In this document: positions 8,046 to 17,413 of the stretch, in pieces
How positions within the stretch are numbered: position 1 is the stretch's first letter
How the letters are laid out: each line of letters begins with the position of its first letter
Assembly (NCBI RefSeq): GCF_036169555.1
Contig: NZ_CP108032.1
Coordinates: forward strand, 7,130,001 to 7,194,000
DNA from: Streptomyces sp. NBC_00306
GTDB lineage: Bacteria; Actinomycetota; Actinomycetes; Streptomycetales; Streptomycetaceae
DNA: 64,000 bases
Direction: 5' to 3'
Program-made: the position numbers and the translations under genes
The notes under the pieces: generated by a model
Told to the model about the DNA's origin: nothing
The model's database searches: none
What the model saw: only the letters and a program-made list of their open reading frames with translations

Positions 8046-10391
8046 ATGACCGAACTTCCCAGGCGCCACGTACTCGGAATGACGGCGGGGGCGGCAGTCG
8101 GCGCCGCCTTCATCACCCCGGCCACGGCCGATGCGAGCCCGCAGGCGACACCACGCGGTACGACAGGCGGTGACTGGGGCACGGTCCCGCCCGCCGTGCC
8201 CGTACCGCTGGATCGCTGGTTCGACAACGACGGCATCGACACCGCGGACGCCCGCGGCGGCAACTTCGACGGCTCCGGCTACACCTTCCCCGGCGAGGAA
8301 CTCCCCGCAGGCAAGCGGGAGATCGACGGCATCCCCTATCTCTTCCCCACCGCCGCGGCGGGGGCCAAGAACAACATCGTCGCGCTCGGCCAGCGCATCG
8401 ACCTCCCGGCCGGCCGCTATCTCTCCGGGCTCCTTCTCGTCGCGAGCAGCTACGGCGCGGCCTCCGGCACGGCGACCCTCCACTACGCCGACGGCTCCAG
8501 CCGGCCGGTGGCACTCGGCGGCCCCGACTGGTACTCCGGCAGCGGTGCGATCACGGCCGCCTACCGCTACACCCCGACCGGTGCCAAGGACCCGCACCCC
8601 GTCGTCATCGCCACCGCCGAACTCACCATGGACCCGACCAAGGAGGCCGTGGCGCTGACGCTGCCGGTCACCAACCCGGCGGAGGCGGACAGGAGTTCCC
8701 TCCACATCTTCGCTCTCACTCTCCAGCCGGCAGCCAGTGGACGGGCGTTGGCGCTGCGCGAAGCGCACTCGACCAGCTCGCTGCTCGGCGCGGGCGCGCA
8801 GAGTGTCGAGGCCACCGTCATCAACGCCGGCACCGTCGGCATCCTCCCCTCCGACCGGCTCACCGTCTCCGTCGACGTGCCCGGCGCCCGCACGGTCGCC
8901 CCCGCCACGGTCGGCCGGCTCGCCCCGGGGGAGCAGGCGAGAGTGCGGGTCGGCATCCGCCGCCGGCCCGGTACTCCGCCCGGCACCCGGCAGGACGGCA
9001 CCGTGCTCGCCCGCGGCCGGGGGCAGCAGGCGGCCGCCGCGCGGCGCACCCTGACGCTCGGCGTCCCCGACTACGAGCCCACCGACGCCTCGCTGAACAC
9101 CCATCAGGCCCCCTACTGGTTCCAGGACGCGAAGTTCGGGATCTTCATCCACTGGGGTCTCTACTCGGTCCCGGCGTGGGCACCGGTCGGCAAGCAGTAC
9201 GCCGAGTGGTACTGGAGCCAGATGCAGGACCCGAACAACCCGACGTACGCCCATCACCGCCAGACGTACGGGGAGTCCTTCGCCTACGACGACTTCATTC
9301 CGCGGTTCCGGGCGGAGCGGTTCAACCCGCGCTCCTGGGTCGAACTCTTCCGTGACGCCGGAGCGCAGTACCACGTCCTGACCTCCAAGCACCACGAGGG
9401 CTTCGCGCTCTGGGACACCAAGGTCAGCGACCGCAACTCCGTGAAGATGGGCCCCCGCAGAGACCTGATCAGGGAACTCTTCGACGCCTCCCGCCGCTAT
9501 GCCCCCGAGCTGCACCGCGGCCTGTACTTCTCCATGCCCGAGTGGTTCAACCCCGACAACCCCTGGTCGGGGCACGCACCGCGGAACCCGTACACGCTGG
9601 AGCCCGTGCCGTACACCGGCCACCGCAGCGGCGACTACATCAAGGATCTTCAGGCACCGCAGATGCTGGAGCTGATCGACGGCTACGACCCGGAGATCCT
9701 GTGGTGCGACATCGGCGGGGCGAACGACAGCCACCGGGTGCTCGCGGAGTACTTCAACCACGCGAAGAACCGGGCCCGCCCCATCGAGGTGACCGTCAAC
9801 AACCGCTCCGGCATCGGGCCGCACGACTTCACGACGCCCGAGTACACGACGTACGACTCGATCGTCACCGACAAGTGGGAGTCGAGCAGGGGACTCGACC
9901 CGTTCAGCTACGGCTACAACGCGCAGACCCCCGACGACCGGTACATGACGACCGAGGAGGTGGTGCACTCGCTCGTCGACATCGTCTCCAAGAACGGCAA
10001 CTTCCTGCTCGACATCGGACCGCGGGCCGACGGCACCATCCCCGAGATCATGGAGCGCCGGCTGCGTGAGACGGGCGCGTGGCTGAAGGTCAACGGCGAG
10101 GCGATATACGGCAGTACGTACTGGGCGCGGATGCCGCAGCTCGGCGAGGATCTGCGCTTCACCGTCCGGCCGGACGAGGCCTTCTACATCCACTCGCTCG
10201 CCGCACCCGGCAGCACCCTCACCGTCGAGGCGCCGGTACCGGTCCGCCAGGGCGACCGCGTGACGATGCTCGGCCACGACCGTCCGCTGACCTGGCGTAC
10301 CACGGGGGACACGTTCGTCGTCGACGTGCCGGCCGCGGCCCGCCGGGCGGGCCGGCATGTCTGGGTGTTCAAAGTAGCCTGGTCGGCCTGA
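8046..10391 (+). CDS. Secreted alpha-L-fucosidase, GH29
   Basis: A 781-residue exported enzyme that releases terminal alpha-L-fucose from glycans. A twin-arginine-type signal (LPRRHVLGMTAGAAVGAAF) opens the protein. Residues of about 40-340 form a non-catalytic beta-rich region typical of large actinobacterial GH29 enzymes. The catalytic barrel starts near residue 355 (KFGIFIHWGLYSVPAWAP). The likely nucleophile is Asp555 in LWCDIGG; a His-rich SKHHEGFALWDT segment and a C-terminal beta domain are also present. The 3' end overlaps the convergent gene at 10369 by 23 bases. Released fucose could feed the operon at 17414-19572. Confidence 0.93.
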   Translation: MTELPRRHVLGMTAGAAVGAAFITPATADASPQATPRGTTGGDWGTVPPAVPVPLDRWFDNDGIDTADARGGNFDGSGYTFPGEELPAGKREIDGIPYLFPTAAAGAKNNIVALGQRIDLPAGRYLSGLLLVASSYGAASGTATLHYADGSSRPVALGGPDWYSGSGAITAAYRYTPTGAKDPHPVVIATAELTMDPTKEAVALTLPVTNPAEADRSSLHIFALTLQPAASGRALALREAHSTSSLLGAGAQSVEATVINAGTVGILPSDRLTVSVDVPGARTVAPATVGRLAPGEQARVRVGIRRRPGTPPGTRQDGTVLARGRGQQAAAARRTLTLGVPDYEPTDASLNTHQAPYWFQDAKFGIFIHWGLYSVPAWAPVGKQYAEWYWSQMQDPNNPTYAHHRQTYGESFAYDDFIPRFRAERFNPRSWVELFRDAGAQYHVLTSKHHEGFALWDTKVSDRNSVKMGPRRDLIRELFDASRRYAPELHRGLYFSMPEWFNPDNPWSGHAPRNPYTLEPVPYTGHRSGDYIKDLQAPQMLELIDGYDPEILWCDIGGANDSHRVLAEYFNHAKNRARPIEVTVNNRSGIGPHDFTTPEYTTYDSIVTDKWESSRGLDPFSYGYNAQTPDDRYMTTEEVVHSLVDIVSKNGNFLLDIGPRADGTIPEIMERRLRETGAWLKVNGEAIYGSTYWARMPQLGEDLRFTVRPDEAFYIHSLAAPGSTLTVEAPVPVRQGDRVTMLGHDRPLTWRTTGDTFVVDVPAAARRAGRHVWVFKVAWSA

Positions 10392-11775
10392 GGAACTCGC
10401 GCACATGGCTCCGGTGCCACCAGGCACCGGTGGCCCGCAGTTCGCGCCAGGTCGTGTACCGGTAGTGGTACACCCTGGCGCGGACATACGCGGGCGGGGC
10501 GTCGGGGAACGGATTGTGGCGCAGCAGCTTCAGCGTGTCCCGGTCGCCCTCCAGCAGCCGCTCCATGAACGTCCCGAACCAGGGCCCCGCGTAGGCGGGG
10601 GAGAGCGCGGCGAACCACATCATCCAGTCGAGCCGCAGATGGTAGGGGGCGAACTGACGCGGCATCGCGCGGACATCGCCGGGCTTGCCCCGGAACCCGT
10701 ACTCCCGCCACACGGTGTCCTCGTGGAGAACGGTCTCCTCGGTGCCCTCGATCACCACTTCGTGGCGGATCCGCCCGACCGTTCCGAACGCGCCGTAGGC
10801 GTTGACCAGATGCAGCGAGTCGTAGGAGCGGTTCATCTGTTGCCGCCGGGAGAGCAGATTGCGCGCCGGGCGGTAGCTGAGCACCAGGACGAGCACGGTG
10901 ACCGCGATGACCACGATCTCGTACCAGAGCGGGGCAGCGGGCAGCGCAGGCGCCTCGGAGATCAGTGAGCCGTCGACGGCGGAGAGCGCGAGCACGATCG
11001 TGATCCAGTTGAGCCAGGCGAAATTGCCGGAGAGCACCAGCCACAGCTGCGTCACCACGATCAGCGCGGCGGCCGCACCCGCCACCGGCTGGGGCGTGAA
11101 CAGCAGGAACGGCACGACGAGTTGCGTGACATGGTTGGCGGCGACCTCGACACGGTGGGCCGGACGTGGCAGATGGTGGAAGAACCAGCTCAGCGGGCCG
11201 GGCATCGGCTGGGTCTCGTGGTGGTAGTCCAGACAGGTCAGCTTGCGCCAGCACTCGTCCCCGCGGATCTTGATCAGGCCCGCCCCGAACTCCACCCGGA
11301 ACAGCACCCAGCGCAGCAGGAACAGCACCAGGACGGGCGGTGCGGTGCGTTCGTTGCCGAGGAACACGGCCAGGAAGCCGGTCTCCAGCAGCAGGGACTC
11401 CCAGCCGAAGCCGTACCAGGTCTGTCCCACGTTGACGATCGACAGATACAGCAGCCACAGCACCGCCCACCAGGCCATCGCCGCCCCGAGCGGGATGTGG
11501 TCGGCGGCTCCCGCCAGCAGCGCCGCGGACAGCAGACAACCGCTCCAGGCGACGAGGGCGAAGAAGCGGTCGGAGTAGTGCAGTTGGAAGAGGCTCGGCG
11601 CCTGCCGCCACGTCGTCCGGCGTACGAAGGCGGGCACCGGCAGCATGCCCCGTTCGCCGATCAGGGCCCGGAACTGAAGGGCCGCGGTCAGGAAGGCGAC
11701 CAGGTACACGCCGGCCAGAGCCCGCTGGAACACCAGCCGGCTCAGCCAGTAGTCACTGTCGACGAACCACTCCAT
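10369..11775 (-). CDS. Lipase maturation factor family membrane protein
   Basis: A 468-residue polytopic membrane protein resembling eukaryotic LMF1. Family hallmarks are the N-terminal SRLVFQRALAGVYLVAF helix, LLLETGFLAVFLGN, RVEFGAGLIKIRGDECWRKLTCLDYHHETQPMPGPLSWFFH-type sequence (about residues 145-190) and a C-terminal soluble part with YHYRYTTW. Its role in bacteria is not established; it may help fold exported enzymes. ATG 11775 is preferred to GTG 11778. The gene overlaps the upstream DUF1990 gene by 23 bases, so the two are translationally coupled. Its 3' end also overlaps the fucosidase convergently. Confidence 0.9.
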   Translation of the reverse strand: MEWFVDSDYWLSRLVFQRALAGVYLVAFLTAALQFRALIGERGMLPVPAFVRRTTWRQAPSLFQLHYSDRFFALVAWSGCLLSAALLAGAADHIPLGAAMAWWAVLWLLYLSIVNVGQTWYGFGWESLLLETGFLAVFLGNERTAPPVLVLFLLRWVLFRVEFGAGLIKIRGDECWRKLTCLDYHHETQPMPGPLSWFFHHLPRPAHRVEVAANHVTQLVVPFLLFTPQPVAGAAAALIVVTQLWLVLSGNFAWLNWITIVLALSAVDGSLISEAPALPAAPLWYEIVVIAVTVLVLVLSYRPARNLLSRRQQMNRSYDSLHLVNAYGAFGTVGRIRHEVVIEGTEETVLHEDTVWREYGFRGKPGDVRAMPRQFAPYHLRLDWMMWFAALSPAYAGPWFGTFMERLLEGDRDTLKLLRHNPFPDAPPAYVRARVYHYRYTTWRELRATGAWWHRSHVREFLRPTRLL

Positions 11776-12310
11776 CACCTCCAGTATCGGTCTCCGCGAG
11801 CCGGCGCACGGTGCGACCGAGCCGGCGTACGTACGCCGTCTGCATCAGCGGCACGAGAGGCCCGCCGAGCCGGGACCACCAGACCGCCGGGCGGCTGAAG
11901 GCCATCACGGTGAACCAGACCGAGCCGTCGTCCCGCAGATCGACGACGAACGACTCCTCTCCGCGGACGGGGTGCCCCCGCAGAGTGCCGTAGCCGAAAC
12001 CGGTCCGATCCCGCTCGTGCACCGTCCACACCACCTCGCAAGGGGCGGTGATCCGCAGGGGGCCGAAGCCCGCGGAGACCTCGACCCGTACGCCGGGCTC
12101 GGCCCGCCGGGCCGACGTGCGCAGCCGCACCCCCGAAGCCCGGTGCGCACGCCAGGTGGCGAGGGCCTCGCCCGCCGCCGCGAACACCGCCCGGCCGCGG
12201 CCGATCCGGACCGTGCGATGCAGATGGCGGTAGCCGTCGGGCATCGGCCCGAGGCGGGTGGCCCCGGCCTCCGGGTAGCTGAGGGCGCCGGTGCGGTGGA
12301 CGCTGTTCAT
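11753..12310 (-). CDS. DUF1990 family protein
   Basis: A 185-residue cytosolic protein of the DUF1990 group (SRPBCC-like), recognised by the YRHLHRTVRIGRGRAVF segment near residue 25, the GFGYGTLRGHPVRGEESFVV block near residue 120 and the C-terminal FSRPAVWWSRLGGPL. Its function is unknown. ATG 12310 gives the expected family N-terminus (SYPEAGATR); further upstream codons lack family sequence. It is the first gene of a coupled pair with the lipase maturation factor gene. A perfect 20-bp palindrome at 12491-12510 lies in the region shared with the divergent lipoprotein gene. Confidence 0.85.
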   Translation of the reverse strand: MNSVHRTGALSYPEAGATRLGPMPDGYRHLHRTVRIGRGRAVFAAAGEALATWRAHRASGVRLRTSARRAEPGVRVEVSAGFGPLRITAPCEVVWTVHERDRTGFGYGTLRGHPVRGEESFVVDLRDDGSVWFTVMAFSRPAVWWSRLGGPLVPLMQTAYVRRLGRTVRRLAETDTGGDGVVRRQ

Positions 12311-12490
12311 ACGTCCTCCGGCGATGAGGTCGGCCGAATGGGTGCGAGCCCCACGCACGGGGCCGGTGGCCCCTCCCGGGGCCCGGGAGCCGTTCCTGCG
12401 GACGTCAAGATCACGTTGACCAGCGCGAACATCGCGCACCCCTCCCCGAGGCCGAGCACGTTCACCTTCCCGGATCTGAGCCTAGGCCCG

Positions 12491-12510
12491 TACTTGAACG
12501 CGTTCAAGTA
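12491..12510. promoter_or_regulatory. Perfect 20-bp palindrome, probable operator
   Basis: TACTTGAACGCGTTCAAGTA is a perfect palindrome in the divergent intergenic region between the DUF1990 pair (start 12310) and the lipoprotein gene (start 12575). It resembles TetR-family operators and shares the half-site ACTTGAAC with the three repeats before the TetR gene at 54839. Confidence 0.65.
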
Positions 12511-12574
12511 GCGGAGGTGGCGGCAGTCCGGCAGAACTTGAGAAATGCATCGGGAGAAAAGGTGGGAGAGGTTC

Positions 12575-13645
12575 GTGCGTCCCGTTCGTCGTCGGTACTC
12601 CGCGGCCATGGCTCTGGCCGTCGCGCTCTCACTCGGACTCCTGACCGCCGGCTGCGGCGGCGACAGCAGTGCGGCGACGGACACCGAGGAAAAGGTGCTC
12701 CTCCAGTCGGCGACGGCTCCGGGACCGGATCCCTTCACGGCGTCGACGGCACGCTCCCTCTCCTCGCCCGCGCCCGACCCGCCCGCCCCGTCGGCCGCCA
12801 CGAGCAGCGAACCCGCCCGCGGGCAGAGCCTGCGCACCCTCTCGGGCGGCACGCCCGGTCTCTACGGCGGTACCGAGACCATCGGCAGCTGCGACATCGA
12901 GCAGCAGATCACCTTCCTCGGCAAGGACGCGGCGAAGCAGCGCGCCTTCGCCAAGGCCGCCGGGGTCTCCGAGGCGAAGGTGCCGGCCCATCTGCGCAGC
13001 CTGACCCCGGTCGTCCTGCGCGCCGACACCCGGGTGACCGGCCACGGCTTCGAGGACGGGTCGGCCGTCGCCCGGCAGTCCCTGCTCCAGGCGGGCACCC
13101 CTGTGCTGGTCGACGAGTACGGCGCGCCCCGGGTCCGCTGCGTCGGCGGAAACCCGCTGAAGGCGCCGGTCGCCGTCAAGGGAGCCGTGATTCACCAGGG
13201 CAGGCCGTGGATGGGCTTCCGGCCGGACCGGGTCGTCGTCATCAAGCCCACCGCCCAGGCCGTCAGCACCCTGATCATCGTCAACATCCTCGACAGCACC
13301 TGGATCGAGCGGAAGGCCGGGAGCGACGGTGAGCAGGACAGAAGGCCCGAGGTGCTCCCGCCCGTCGCCCCGGACGACATCTTCACCTACCCGCCGGCCA
13401 TGCCGCCCCCGCCGGACGGCTCCACCCCGCCGGGCACCCCGAGCGAGCCCGCCGCCCCCGGCGATCCGTCCGTCCCGGCCGAGTCCCCGTCCCGCCAGGA
13501 CGTGGCCCCGCCGGCCGACCCGCCGAGCGAGGAGCTGCCCTCGGCCGATCCCGGCATGCCCTCCGAGGAGGACGTCGATCCCTCCGATCCGAACCTGCTC
13601 ATCCCCTTCGACGAGCCGTCCGAGCCGGACACCTTCGCGGGCTGA
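12575..13645 (+). CDS. Secreted lipoprotein, DUF6777-like
   Basis: A 356-residue lipoprotein. GTG 12575 is chosen because GGGAGAGG sits 4 bases upstream and the start gives a compact signal peptide ending in the lipobox LLTAGC; ATG 12545 is in frame but lacks a good ribosome site. After a Ser/Pro-rich linker, residues of about 95-250 form one folded domain (TPGLYGGT, GSCDIEQQ, VLVDEYGAPRVRCVGGNPL) that I associate with DUF6777. The last 90 residues are a Pro/Ser/Asp-rich disordered tail. It is probably displayed on the outer face of the membrane. Its function is unknown. Confidence 0.8.
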   Translation: MRPVRRRYSAAMALAVALSLGLLTAGCGGDSSAATDTEEKVLLQSATAPGPDPFTASTARSLSSPAPDPPAPSAATSSEPARGQSLRTLSGGTPGLYGGTETIGSCDIEQQITFLGKDAAKQRAFAKAAGVSEAKVPAHLRSLTPVVLRADTRVTGHGFEDGSAVARQSLLQAGTPVLVDEYGAPRVRCVGGNPLKAPVAVKGAVIHQGRPWMGFRPDRVVVIKPTAQAVSTLIIVNILDSTWIERKAGSDGEQDRRPEVLPPVAPDDIFTYPPAMPPPPDGSTPPGTPSEPAAPGDPSVPAESPSRQDVAPPADPPSEELPSADPGMPSEEDVDPSDPNLLIPFDEPSEPDTFAG

Positions 13646-13698
13646 GCGGGCCGTCCGAACCGGTCGAAGAATCGGACGAATGATGGCAGAGTGGCTCC

Positions 13699-15777
13699 AT
13701 GGTTGACCGGGCAGCGGGGGCCCTGTCGCTTCCCGACGACTGGCCTGCCGACCCCGATCTGAGCCTGATTCTCAACCGCATGGGGCTCTGGGACTGGGAT
13801 CTGGCCAGCGGGCTGATGCACATGGACGAGCCCGCTCTCGACGTGTTCGACGTCCGTCCCGAGGAGTACGACGGCCGGCCGGAGAGCCTTGCCTTCCGCG
13901 TGCCGCCCGAGGAAGCCGCGCGGCTCGATGCCATGGTCGCGCAGGCGCTGAAGACCGGCAGCGACCACTACGGCGCGTACTTCCGCATCCGCCGCCGCGA
14001 CGGCAGTCTGCGCTGGACCCACACCCAGGGACGCGTCCGCCGTGACGGCAGGGGCCGGCCGGTGCGCATCATCGGCATCGTCCGCGACGCCACCGAGGAG
14101 CTGGCCGACTCCTCCGCGCGGATCGCGGTCGACATCGAGCGCCGCCGGCAGACCAGCGTCGTCGAGAGCACCACCGCGGCGCTCGCCCATGCCAGGACCG
14201 TGCAGGACGTCATCGACGTGCTCAAGGACTCGCACGGTCTCGAGCACTTCGGCGCGACCAGCCTGGTGATGGGACTGCTGGAGTCGGGCGGGCGCATCCA
14301 TCTGGTCGCGGAGGGCCCGGAGGGCTCGTTCGTGCCGGGGACCCGCTACACCCGGGTGGACGAGCAGTACCCGATGAGTGAGGTCGTGCGCACCCTGGCC
14401 CCGCGCTTCATCGAGTCCAAGGAGGACTTCGCCACCTCCTATCCGGTGCTGTGGCCGGACATCGAAGGGCTCGGCATCGAGGCTGCCGCCTATCTTCCGC
14501 TGATCGCCCAGGCTCAGCCCATCGGAGCGCTCGGACTGCTCTACCGCGACAAGTCGGGCTTCAGCGCGGAGGAGCGCAACGTGCTGGTCGCCCTCGGCAG
14601 CAGCATCGCGCAGAGTCTCCAGCGCGCCGTGCTCTACGACCAGGAGCACGACCTCGCGGAGGGTCTTCAGCAGGCCATGCTGCCGCGCAAGATCCCCCAG
14701 GTCCCCGGGGCCGGGATCGCCGTGCGCTACCGCTCGGCCCGGATGGGCCGGGACGTCGGCGGCGACTGGTACGACGTCATCACCCTGCCGGGCGGCCGGG
14801 TGGGGGCGGTCATCGGCGACGTGCAGGGCCACGACACGGACGCCGCGGCGGTGATGGGGCAGCTGCGCATCGTGCTGCGGGCGTACGCGGCCGAGGGCCA
14901 CACCCCGGCCACCGTGATGGCGCGCGCCTCCGTCTTCCTGCACGAGCTGGACACCGACCGGTTCGCGACCTGCATGTACGCCGAGGCCGATCTGACGACC
15001 GGGGTGGTCCAGGTGGTGCGCGCCGGGCACATGGACCCCCTCATCAGGGACGCGGACGGCGACTGCCGCAGGGTCCCGGTGGAGGGCGGCCTCCCGCTGG
15101 GGCTGTCGGCGGAGTTCGGGCAGCTCGAATACCCGGTCAACACGGTGGAGCTGGACCCCGGAGCGACACTCATCCTGTACACCGACGGCCTGGTCGAGAT
15201 GCCCGGCGCCGATCTGGACGACGGACTTCAGCTGCTCACTGCCCTGGTCCACGCCGGCCCCCGTGACCTCCAGCTGCTGGCGGACCATCTGTGCGACGTG
15301 GTGGAGGAGCGGGGCGGTGGCGACGACGTGGCGCTACTGCTGCTCCGCCGGAAGGGCGCGTTCGCTCCGCGGACGGGCGGCCGGCTGCGTCAGCACGTCG
15401 CCCAGAACGACGCGGAGGCACTGCGTTCCGCCCGGCACATGGTCCGCGCCACGGTACGCGCCTGGGGCGCGCGTGAGCGCGCCGACGAGATCGAACTCGC
15501 CGCGGACGAGATGATCACCAATGCGCTGATGCACACCGACGGCGGAGCGATCGTCACGGTGCGGGTCCTCTCCGGGCCGCAGCGGCGGCTGCGGGTGGAG
15601 GTCGAGGACCGTTCCAGCGCGCTGCCGCGGCGGCGGGACGCGGGGGAGTCGGGAGTCTCCGGACGGGGGCTTCTGCTGGTGGACCGGCTGGCCGATGCAT
15701 GGGGAGTGGAGTCACGCGGCAGTGGCAAGTGCGTGTGGTGCGAGTTCACCGTCCCGGACAGAGCGGGCGGGGAATAA
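13699..15777 (+). CDS. SpoIIE-family PP2C phosphatase with PAS, GAF and HATPase domains
   Basis: A 692-residue signalling protein. The order is a PAS domain (about 28-135, with GLWDWDLASG), a GAF domain (about 150-310), a PP2C/SpoIIE phosphatase (about 325-550, with the metal-binding RDVGGDWYDV and IGDVQGHD motifs) and an RsbW-like HATPase (about 570-690, ending with GRGLLLVDRLADAWGVE). Such proteins dephosphorylate anti-anti-sigma factors in response to a ligand, and the C-terminal domain may carry its own anti-sigma activity. No transmembrane segment is seen, so the input is cytoplasmic. The PAS and GAF ligands are unknown. Confidence 0.93.
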   Translation: MVDRAAGALSLPDDWPADPDLSLILNRMGLWDWDLASGLMHMDEPALDVFDVRPEEYDGRPESLAFRVPPEEAARLDAMVAQALKTGSDHYGAYFRIRRRDGSLRWTHTQGRVRRDGRGRPVRIIGIVRDATEELADSSARIAVDIERRRQTSVVESTTAALAHARTVQDVIDVLKDSHGLEHFGATSLVMGLLESGGRIHLVAEGPEGSFVPGTRYTRVDEQYPMSEVVRTLAPRFIESKEDFATSYPVLWPDIEGLGIEAAAYLPLIAQAQPIGALGLLYRDKSGFSAEERNVLVALGSSIAQSLQRAVLYDQEHDLAEGLQQAMLPRKIPQVPGAGIAVRYRSARMGRDVGGDWYDVITLPGGRVGAVIGDVQGHDTDAAAVMGQLRIVLRAYAAEGHTPATVMARASVFLHELDTDRFATCMYAEADLTTGVVQVVRAGHMDPLIRDADGDCRRVPVEGGLPLGLSAEFGQLEYPVNTVELDPGATLILYTDGLVEMPGADLDDGLQLLTALVHAGPRDLQLLADHLCDVVEERGGGDDVALLLLRRKGAFAPRTGGRLRQHVAQNDAEALRSARHMVRATVRAWGARERADEIELAADEMITNALMHTDGGAIVTVRVLSGPQRRLRVEVEDRSSALPRRRDAGESGVSGRGLLLVDRLADAWGVESRGSGKCVWCEFTVPDRAGGE

Positions 15778-15877
15778 GAATCCGATGTTAACTGTCCGTG
15801 AACTGATCGTACTTGACCGTAACCGACCGAAGGCGATTGACTTCGCACTCCCTGGCTATCTAGGACATGAGGACACC

Positions 15878-17224
15878 GTGAGCAGCGAGCTTCTCGCCCC
15901 CCTCGACCTGGCGTTCTGGCACCTCGAATCCACCGGCCACCCCATGCACCTCGGTGCCCTCGCCTTCTTCGGCTCCGCCGAAGGGGACAGGAGCGACGAC
16001 GAGGTTCTCGATCTGCTCGCCACCCGCGCGGCGGCCATCCACCGGCTGCGGATGCATGTACGCGACGTCCTGCTGCCGGTCGGCGGGGCCGCCTGGTCGG
16101 TGGCCCCGGACTTCGACGTGACGCGCCACGTCCACCATGTGCGCCTTCCGGCGGGCGACTTCACCGCCGCGGCCACCGGCATCGCCGGGGAGCTCATGGA
16201 GCGCCCGCTGGAGCGCGGACTCCCGCCGTGGGAGATGTACCTCCTCACCGGCGAGCCCGGCGGCCCCTTCGCGGTGCTCGTCAAGCTCCATCACGCTCTC
16301 GCCGACGGGATGCGCGCGGTCGCCATCGGCGCCGGCATCTTCGACGAGATCGCCGGCGCGCGCGGGATGAGGGCGCGCCGGTCCCGGCCGGTGCCGGCCT
16401 CGTCGTGGCGCAGCGTGCCGGCCCAGCTCATCGGCTTCGCCCGGGACCGTATCGACGATCTCGGCAACGCCGTGGGTGTGGGGGCCTCCGTCGTACGGGC
16501 CAGCCGCTTCGACTCCCGGGGCATGCCCGCCCTGGCGGCAGGCTCCAGCGGAACCCGCAGGCTCGGCACCGTCGCACTCGACCTCGACGATGTGCAGCGT
16601 GTGCGCAAGGCCGTGGGCGGCACGGCCAACGACGTCCTGCTCGCCATCGTCGCCGGAGCGCTGCGGCGGTGGACGCGGGAGCGCGGAGACCTGCTGCCGA
16701 CCGCGGACCCCCGGGCGCTGGTGCCGGTGTCGCGGCGCAGGCCCGGCAGTCCGGCCGGATCCGGGAACCGGCTCTCCGCGTACCTGGTCGACCTGCCCGT
16801 CTCCGATCCCGACCCCCGTGCGCGGCTCGACACCGTCCGGATCGCCATGAACCGCAACAAGGCGGCGGGGCCGATGCGCGGAGCCGGGGCCGTCGCCGTA
16901 CTCGCCGATCAACTCCCGCCGCTGGCACACCGGTTCGGTGCGCCGCTGGCAGGCGGCGCGGCCCGGATGCTCTTCGATGTCCTGGTGACCAGCGTGCCGC
17001 TGCCGCGCTCGGCCCTCTCGCTGGGCGGCTGCCCGCTGCTCTCGATCTACCCGATGGCGCCGCTGGCGCGCGGTCAGTCGCTGGCCGTCGCCCTGACCAC
17101 CTACGGCGGGCAGGTGCACGTGGGCCTGGTGGCCGACGGCAAGGCCGTGCCCGACCTCGACCGGCTCGCCCGCAGCGTGGAGGACGAGCTGGCCGAGCTG
17201 CTCGACATGGCACTGACGCTGTGA
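15878..17224 (+). CDS. Wax ester synthase / diacylglycerol acyltransferase
   Basis: A 448-residue WS/DGAT enzyme that joins acyl-CoA to diacylglycerol or fatty alcohol for storage lipid. The catalytic motif HHxxxDG is present as HHALADG (about residue 143), and the family N-terminus LLAPLDLAFWHLES starts the protein. The C-terminal half has the NDVLLAIVAGALRRW segment. GTG 15878 is preferred because it matches the family start and has a GAGG site just upstream. The frame is also open to ATG 15785, but bases 15785-15870 are AT-richer and contain TTGACT at 15837, like a promoter. Confidence 0.92.
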   Translation: MSSELLAPLDLAFWHLESTGHPMHLGALAFFGSAEGDRSDDEVLDLLATRAAAIHRLRMHVRDVLLPVGGAAWSVAPDFDVTRHVHHVRLPAGDFTAAATGIAGELMERPLERGLPPWEMYLLTGEPGGPFAVLVKLHHALADGMRAVAIGAGIFDEIAGARGMRARRSRPVPASSWRSVPAQLIGFARDRIDDLGNAVGVGASVVRASRFDSRGMPALAAGSSGTRRLGTVALDLDDVQRVRKAVGGTANDVLLAIVAGALRRWTRERGDLLPTADPRALVPVSRRRPGSPAGSGNRLSAYLVDLPVSDPDPRARLDTVRIAMNRNKAAGPMRGAGAVAVLADQLPPLAHRFGAPLAGGAARMLFDVLVTSVPLPRSALSLGGCPLLSIYPMAPLARGQSLAVALTTYGGQVHVGLVADGKAVPDLDRLARSVEDELAELLDMALTL

Positions 17225-17304
17225 GCCGAAGTGTCCGAAAGATCGGACACATCGACCGCCGTCCGTAACATCTCGCCCCTTCGCGGGTGTTGACGCCCTG
17301 AGTG

Positions 17305-17349
17305 ATCCGATGAATATTCGGCAGTGATCGATGGATTGATGGATCGATG
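17305..17349. promoter_or_regulatory. Motif cluster before fucose-catabolic operon
   Basis: ATCCGATGAAT at 17305-17315 matches the inner palindrome upstream of the fucosidase (7962-7972) at 10 of 11 positions. It is followed by a direct repeat of GATCGATG at 17326-17333 and 17342-17349, spaced 16 bases. The cluster is 65-109 bases before the aldo/keto reductase start and is a likely regulator-binding region. Confidence 0.5.
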
Positions 17350-17413
17350 CACCGACCGGCGAGCTCGATGCGGCCGCGTCGGCGGACACCAGGGGCGAGG
17401 GGGCAGCAGCGGG

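Noticed and set aside
8034..10487. Minus-strand 817-codon open frame opposite the fucosidase
   Set aside because: Mirrors the codon periodicity of the GH29 gene; Gly/Arg/Val-rich without domains.
13387..15288. Minus-strand 633-codon open frame opposite the SpoIIE phosphatase
   Set aside because: Antisense shadow; the plus strand encodes a complete four-domain protein.
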